Position numbers and translations under genes: made by a program. Positions 60,863 to 64,000 of a stretch of DNA of 64,000 nt are shown one piece after another. The notes under the pieces are model-generated. The model was not told the DNA's origin, did no database searches, and saw nothing but the letters and a program-made list of their open reading frames with translations. The DNA comes from Bacteroidales bacterium. Lineage in GTDB: Bacteria > Bacteroidota > Bacteroidia > Bacteroidales > UBA10428. Numbering within the stretch: the stretch's first letter is position 1; every line of letters begins with the position of its first letter. The stretch spans positions 1 to 64,000 of the forward strand of contig DATGXG010000039.1 in NCBI GenBank assembly GCA_035299085.1, written 5' to 3'.

Positions 60863-61400
60863 ACAACAACATAATCCCCATCCTCAAACTCAGCCTGTTA
60901 TACCTGTAATTGCGTTTGTATTCGCCGGCCCAGTAATCGTTGAGCTCATAATGTAGTATGTTGTAACGGTATCCGATTCCGAAGAAAACGGCTGCACAAT
61001 CATTCACCGGAACGTAAAAACCCACCCCTGTGCCGGCCATGAACCCTCCTTTTGCTTTCTTATAATCGAAATACAGGTCATCCGGCTTTTCAAGTGAAAC
61101 GGCATAACCGGCATATCCATCGCAGAAGAAGTGAACCTTACCCCGCGACTGAAGTCGCACGCAACCCGCCAGGGGCAGCGTGTTTTCCTGCAGTTGTTCT
61201 ATACCGGTCATAATCCCTGCAGAAAGATTGGATGTAATCATAACGTGATGTTCTGAAACAAAGCTTAAAGGTGCCCGGCGATGATCGGACTTTGTTCCCC
61301 TTAAAAACCCGAAGGTGGTTGTATTGACATAGCCCGTCTGGGCATTTGCCGGAACAATCATACTGAGAAACAGCAACATCAACCCGGTTTTTCTATTCAT
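60861..61400 (-). CDS. Predicted small outer-membrane beta-barrel protein
   Basis: 179 residues. Signal peptide (GLMLLFLSMIVPANAQ), then alternating amphipathic strands with aromatic ends (KVHFFCDGYAGYAVSL, GGFMAGTGVGFYVPV, AAVFFGIGYRYNIL), ending RLSLRMGIMLL, which fits an 8-stranded barrel. No family name could be assigned. Its stop lies at the edge of the large inverted-repeat element. Confidence 0.65.
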   Translation of the reverse strand: MNRKTGLMLLFLSMIVPANAQTGYVNTTTFGFLRGTKSDHRRAPLSFVSEHHVMITSNLSAGIMTGIEQLQENTLPLAGCVRLQSRGKVHFFCDGYAGYAVSLEKPDDLYFDYKKAKGGFMAGTGVGFYVPVNDCAAVFFGIGYRYNILHYELNDYWAGEYKRNYRYNRLSLRMGIMLL

Positions 61401-61502
61401 CCGATTTTATTTAAAGATGAAATAATCTTCTGCGAGGTTGCGTAAGCACGACGCAACCTTTTTATGAAGGGAATCATCTTAGGCATAACTAATCTATTCA
61501 AT

Positions 61503-62792
61503 ATGAAAACAAAATCCGCATACCTGCTCCTGGTGTTTGTGTCAGCTTTTATTCTTTCCTGCAAAGATAAAATAGAAGATGTTTACACTGTAAATGCACC
61601 GGTCTATCTTTCATACAATGATCTGAGAGCACCCCTTAAAGTTGCCGGCGGCCAGGAAATCATTCAGCCCGGGAAAATCTATTTTAAAGATAATTACATT
61701 TTTGTAAACGAATATCAAAAGGGTATCCATGTAATTGATAACAGCAATCCCGAATCGCCTGAGATCATTAAGTTTATTGAAATTCCCGGCAATGTGGATA
61801 TGGCCGTTAAGGACAGTATTCTTTATGCCGACAGTTATGTGGATCTTGTAGCCATTGATATCAGTGACATTGATAATATCAGGGAAGTATCGCGGGTTGT
61901 TGATGCGTTTCCATATATGGTGCCCGCATGCGGAGATGCGCTTGTTGAAACCGTTGACCCTGCAAAGGGAGTGGTAACATCCTGGAAGGTAACCGAGAAA
62001 AAAGTCAACGTTGAGAATACCGGTCTTATTTACCGCCCTTATCCCGACTATGATTATATGAAATTTTACAATGCCGTCAGCGGCGGTGCCATTGATGTGG
62101 CATCAAATGGTAACGGTGCCGGTACAGGAGGCTCAATGGCCCGTTTCACTCTGTACGACGATTACCTGTATACCGTAGACAATTATATGCTGAGGCTTTT
62201 CAATATTTCGGATGCCGCTGCGCCTGCCGAAGCCAATGAAGTATATGTGGGATGGAATATTGAAACGATCTTCCCGTATGATAACAAGCTGTTCATGGGA
62301 AGCACTACCGGTATGTATGTCTATAGTCTCGCTGTTCCGTCGAACCCGGAATATGTATCCACATTCTGGCATGCAACCGGTTGTGACCCGGTTGTAGTGC
62401 AGGATAACCTTGCCTATGTAACACTCAGGGCAGGGAACTTATGCGGTAATAACCTGAGCCAGCTTGATGTTATTGATATTTCAAATATTGCAGAGCCAAA
62501 GCTGCTGAAGGAATACGAAATGGAAGAACCTTACGGGCTTGGTATCGACGGCAATATGCTGTTTGTTTGTGATGGCGATGCCGGACTGAAGGTTTACAAT
62601 GCAAGCGACCCGATGATCATTAATGAGCGGATGATCGCACAATACCCGGATATTAATGCATGGGACGTAATTCCGCTCGGCGGTACATTGCTGATGATCG
62701 GAACCGACGGGCTATACCAGTATGATTATTCCGATCCGGAAAATATAACGGAGCTCAGTGTGATACCGATTGAGCATTTGATACACCAGTAA
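61503..62792 (+). CDS. LVIVD-repeat lipoprotein
   Basis: About 429 residues from the ATG at 61503 (MKTKSAYLLLVFVSAF); an ATG 39 bp earlier is possible. Lipobox FILSC. The body is a beta-propeller of LVIVD repeats: KGIHVIDNSNPESPEIIKFI, VDLVAIDISDIDNIREVS, YMLRLFNISDAAAPAEANEV, SQLDVIDISNIAEPKLLKEY, GLKVYNASDPMIINE. Lipid-anchored, likely surface or periplasmic. Function unknown. Confidence 0.88.
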   Translation: MKTKSAYLLLVFVSAFILSCKDKIEDVYTVNAPVYLSYNDLRAPLKVAGGQEIIQPGKIYFKDNYIFVNEYQKGIHVIDNSNPESPEIIKFIEIPGNVDMAVKDSILYADSYVDLVAIDISDIDNIREVSRVVDAFPYMVPACGDALVETVDPAKGVVTSWKVTEKKVNVENTGLIYRPYPDYDYMKFYNAVSGGAIDVASNGNGAGTGGSMARFTLYDDYLYTVDNYMLRLFNISDAAAPAEANEVYVGWNIETIFPYDNKLFMGSTTGMYVYSLAVPSNPEYVSTFWHATGCDPVVVQDNLAYVTLRAGNLCGNNLSQLDVIDISNIAEPKLLKEYEMEEPYGLGIDGNMLFVCDGDAGLKVYNASDPMIINERMIAQYPDINAWDVIPLGGTLLMIGTDGLYQYDYSDPENITELSVIPIEHLIHQ

Positions 62793-62800
62793 GGGCCGTC

Positions 62801-62985
62801 CGTCATTGCGAGGAGCGGGAAATTATTTATCATTTTGAACTGATGTTTCGCGACGAAGCAATCTACCCGCACAGGAAAGGCTTCATCAGGAGTGCTTTTA
62901 GCATGGTTCTGCCTGTGCTGGCAGATTGCTTCTTCGCAGGAGATTCGGGTATAATCCTTGATTGGGATGGCTCCTCGCAATGACG
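62801..62985. repeat. Close inverted pair of the GCGAGGAGC/GCGACGAAGC repeat (no gene inside)
   Basis: Plus copy 62801-62881, minus copy about 62903-62985, only 20 bp apart. It lies between convergent genes. Same arrangement as 54592-54812. Confidence 0.9.
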
Positions 62986-62990
62986 AGCTT

Positions 62991-63944
62991 TTATTCAAAC
63001 CCCAGAAACGGATATTTCCGGGAAAATTCACGGATTTTGTTCTGTGTGTTTTCCCTGAATTTTTTGTGGGCTTGGGAATCCGGGTTAACAGGGCGGTGAT
63101 TCAATGCTTTTATTACCGGTTCCAATTCCGCCATTATTTTGGTTGATTCATCAGAGACCCATGTTTCACAGAAGCGGTCCCACACATACCGGGTGCCGGT
63201 TTCAGAGGGATGCAGCATATCGGATGCATAGAAACGGTAATCGCGCAATTCATCCATGAATATCTCATATGCCGGAAAATACCAGGCGTTTTCAAATTCT
63301 TTCACCATTTGCTGTATGGCATAATGGAGAGTGGATTTACTCAGCTGGTTGTTTATAGCACCATCTGACCAGTGGCGCACAGGACTCAGCGTAAAAATTA
63401 CTTTTAGACGGGGGTTAAATGTGCGAAGTTCAAAGAAAAGATTCCTGTAATCGGAAAAAATCTCTCCAGGCTTAACCAGCTTTTTTTTGAAAAATGATGA
63501 GGGTAATTTGTGACAATTGGCCACTATGCTTCCGGTTTCGTTAAACCGGTAAACCCAGGCGGTTCCGAAAGTGAGGATCAGAAATTCGGTTTCTTTCAGC
63601 CAGGATGAGCCTTCTGAAATGCCCTTGTTTATTGCTGCAAGGGACTCATCAGGATCGGAACCTGAAAACCCCGTATAATGAGAAAAGCTTATCCATTGAT
63701 CATTATAAAAATAAAGATCGTTCCCTGTAAATTCTTTATTCCGGATAAGCAACCGGATGTCTTTTGAAATGGAAACAGGATTAAACAATGTTCCAAACGG
63801 ATTCAGCAATACCGGAAACTTATAATCAGCCATTATTTTTCCGATATAATCTGAAAAACAGGAACCCGCCAGCAGGCATTTTGTGCGATGGTCTATTTTA
63901 ATCCCCGATTCCCTGATGTCTACCCGGGTGTGGAATTTATCCAT
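62991..63944 (-). CDS. GSCFA-domain protein
   Basis: 317 residues. LLAGSCFSDYIGKIM (about 25-39) has the naming GSCFA-like motif, followed by NPFGTLFNPVSI, LTFGTAWVYRF, FTLSPVRHW and SDMLHPSETGTRYVWDRF. The pattern resembles SGNH/GDSL esterases (GSC for block I, D-x-x-H in DMLHPS). No substrate is known. The frame of a possible upstream gene overlaps its start by 8 bp. Confidence 0.92.
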   Translation of the reverse strand: MDKFHTRVDIRESGIKIDHRTKCLLAGSCFSDYIGKIMADYKFPVLLNPFGTLFNPVSISKDIRLLIRNKEFTGNDLYFYNDQWISFSHYTGFSGSDPDESLAAINKGISEGSSWLKETEFLILTFGTAWVYRFNETGSIVANCHKLPSSFFKKKLVKPGEIFSDYRNLFFELRTFNPRLKVIFTLSPVRHWSDGAINNQLSKSTLHYAIQQMVKEFENAWYFPAYEIFMDELRDYRFYASDMLHPSETGTRYVWDRFCETWVSDESTKIMAELEPVIKALNHRPVNPDSQAHKKFRENTQNKIREFSRKYPFLGFE

Positions 63945-63999
63945 TGACTTGAATTTGGTTATTGATCCAGCCTAGCACATAACTGAAAATTTCCTTTTC
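63937..63999 (-). CDS. Possible 3' end of an upstream gene, cut by the window edge
   Basis: On the minus strand one frame is open from the edge for 20 codons (KEIFSYVLGWINNQIQVNG region) and ends in TAA overlapping the GSCFA start, the usual look of coupled genes. The other two frames contain stops. Too short to identify. Confidence 0.35.
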   Translation of the reverse strand, partial: EKEIFSYVLGWINNQIQVNG

Positions 64000-64000
64000 T

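Noticed and set aside
1..64000. tRNA, rRNA or tmRNA genes
   Set aside because: No acceptor stem with TTCRANNC T-loop or rRNA segment was recognised by eye on either strand; a covariance-model scan would settle it.

Overview
The window is from a chromosome of a Bacteroidota bacterium, most likely in or near the order Bacteroidales. It shows a type IX secretion C-terminal sorting domain (left edge), an UpxY-type NusG paralogue, a GSCFA protein, a barrel-less TonB-plug protein, LVIVD and PD40 surface proteins, and a promoter of the Bacteroidota form TTTG-N19-TAnnTTTG before the leucine operon. No rRNA or tRNA gene, phage, CRISPR array or classical insertion sequence was seen.

Layout. 1-0.6 kb: 3' end of a T9SS-exported DUF4082 protein. 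0.6-22.1 kb, all on the minus strand: a surface-polysaccharide (O-antigen or capsule) locus. Its promoter-proximal end makes UDP-N-acetyl-L-fucosamine (FnlA, FnlB/CapF, FnlC) and carries an MBOAT/SGNH O-acylation pair. Its distal half (0.6-13.2 kb) is strikingly AT-rich and holds a flippase, polymerase, glycosyltransferases, DegT aminotransferases, hexapeptide acyltransferases, a FemAB-like transferase, a DUF354 protein and a polysaccharide deacetylase. 23.3-28.2 kb: a second UDP-GlcNAc 2-epimerase, DUF2809 protein, riboflavin synthase, UpxY antiterminator and SerB. 28.5-36.2 kb: ileS, a DksA-like gene, lspA, yraN and metG. 36.4-44.4 kb: LD-carboxypeptidase, an MltD-like transglycosylase, two tatA genes, rseP, dxr and an M23 peptidase. 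44.9-47.8 kb: a PurF-family enzyme, a SPOR protein and an LEA-like lipoprotein. 47.9-54.6 kb: leuA-leuC-leuD-cimA-leuB, preceded by a classical attenuator whose leader peptide has five Ile and four Leu codons. 54.8-64 kb: yebC and exported or surface proteins.

The most unusual layer is the repeats. Several families (85-95 bp repeats, CCTCTCC/GGAGAGG palindromes, CGAAGTC hairpins, short tandem units such as GGTGACT, CGGTAATCGGT, AACACGAAGAACAC and GGGGAGA) fill nearly every non-coding gap. Five small genes from three families (two GIY-YIG nucleases, two four-helix-bundle proteins, one GxxExxY protein) each sit alone between inverted copies of a particular repeat. Those same repeats also occur elsewhere without a gene, some as close inverted pairs. 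An AAA ATPase gene lies between roughly 160-bp direct repeats. Repeat sequence also enters coding frames: it supplies the identical SLRGA-stop ends of LspA and LdcA, internal inserts in the deacetylase, FnlC, CapF and a PD40 protein, and an apparent N-terminal extension of the MltD-like protein. This resembles the REP/REPIN-RAYT arrangement but with different genes, and is the best candidate here for an undescribed system.
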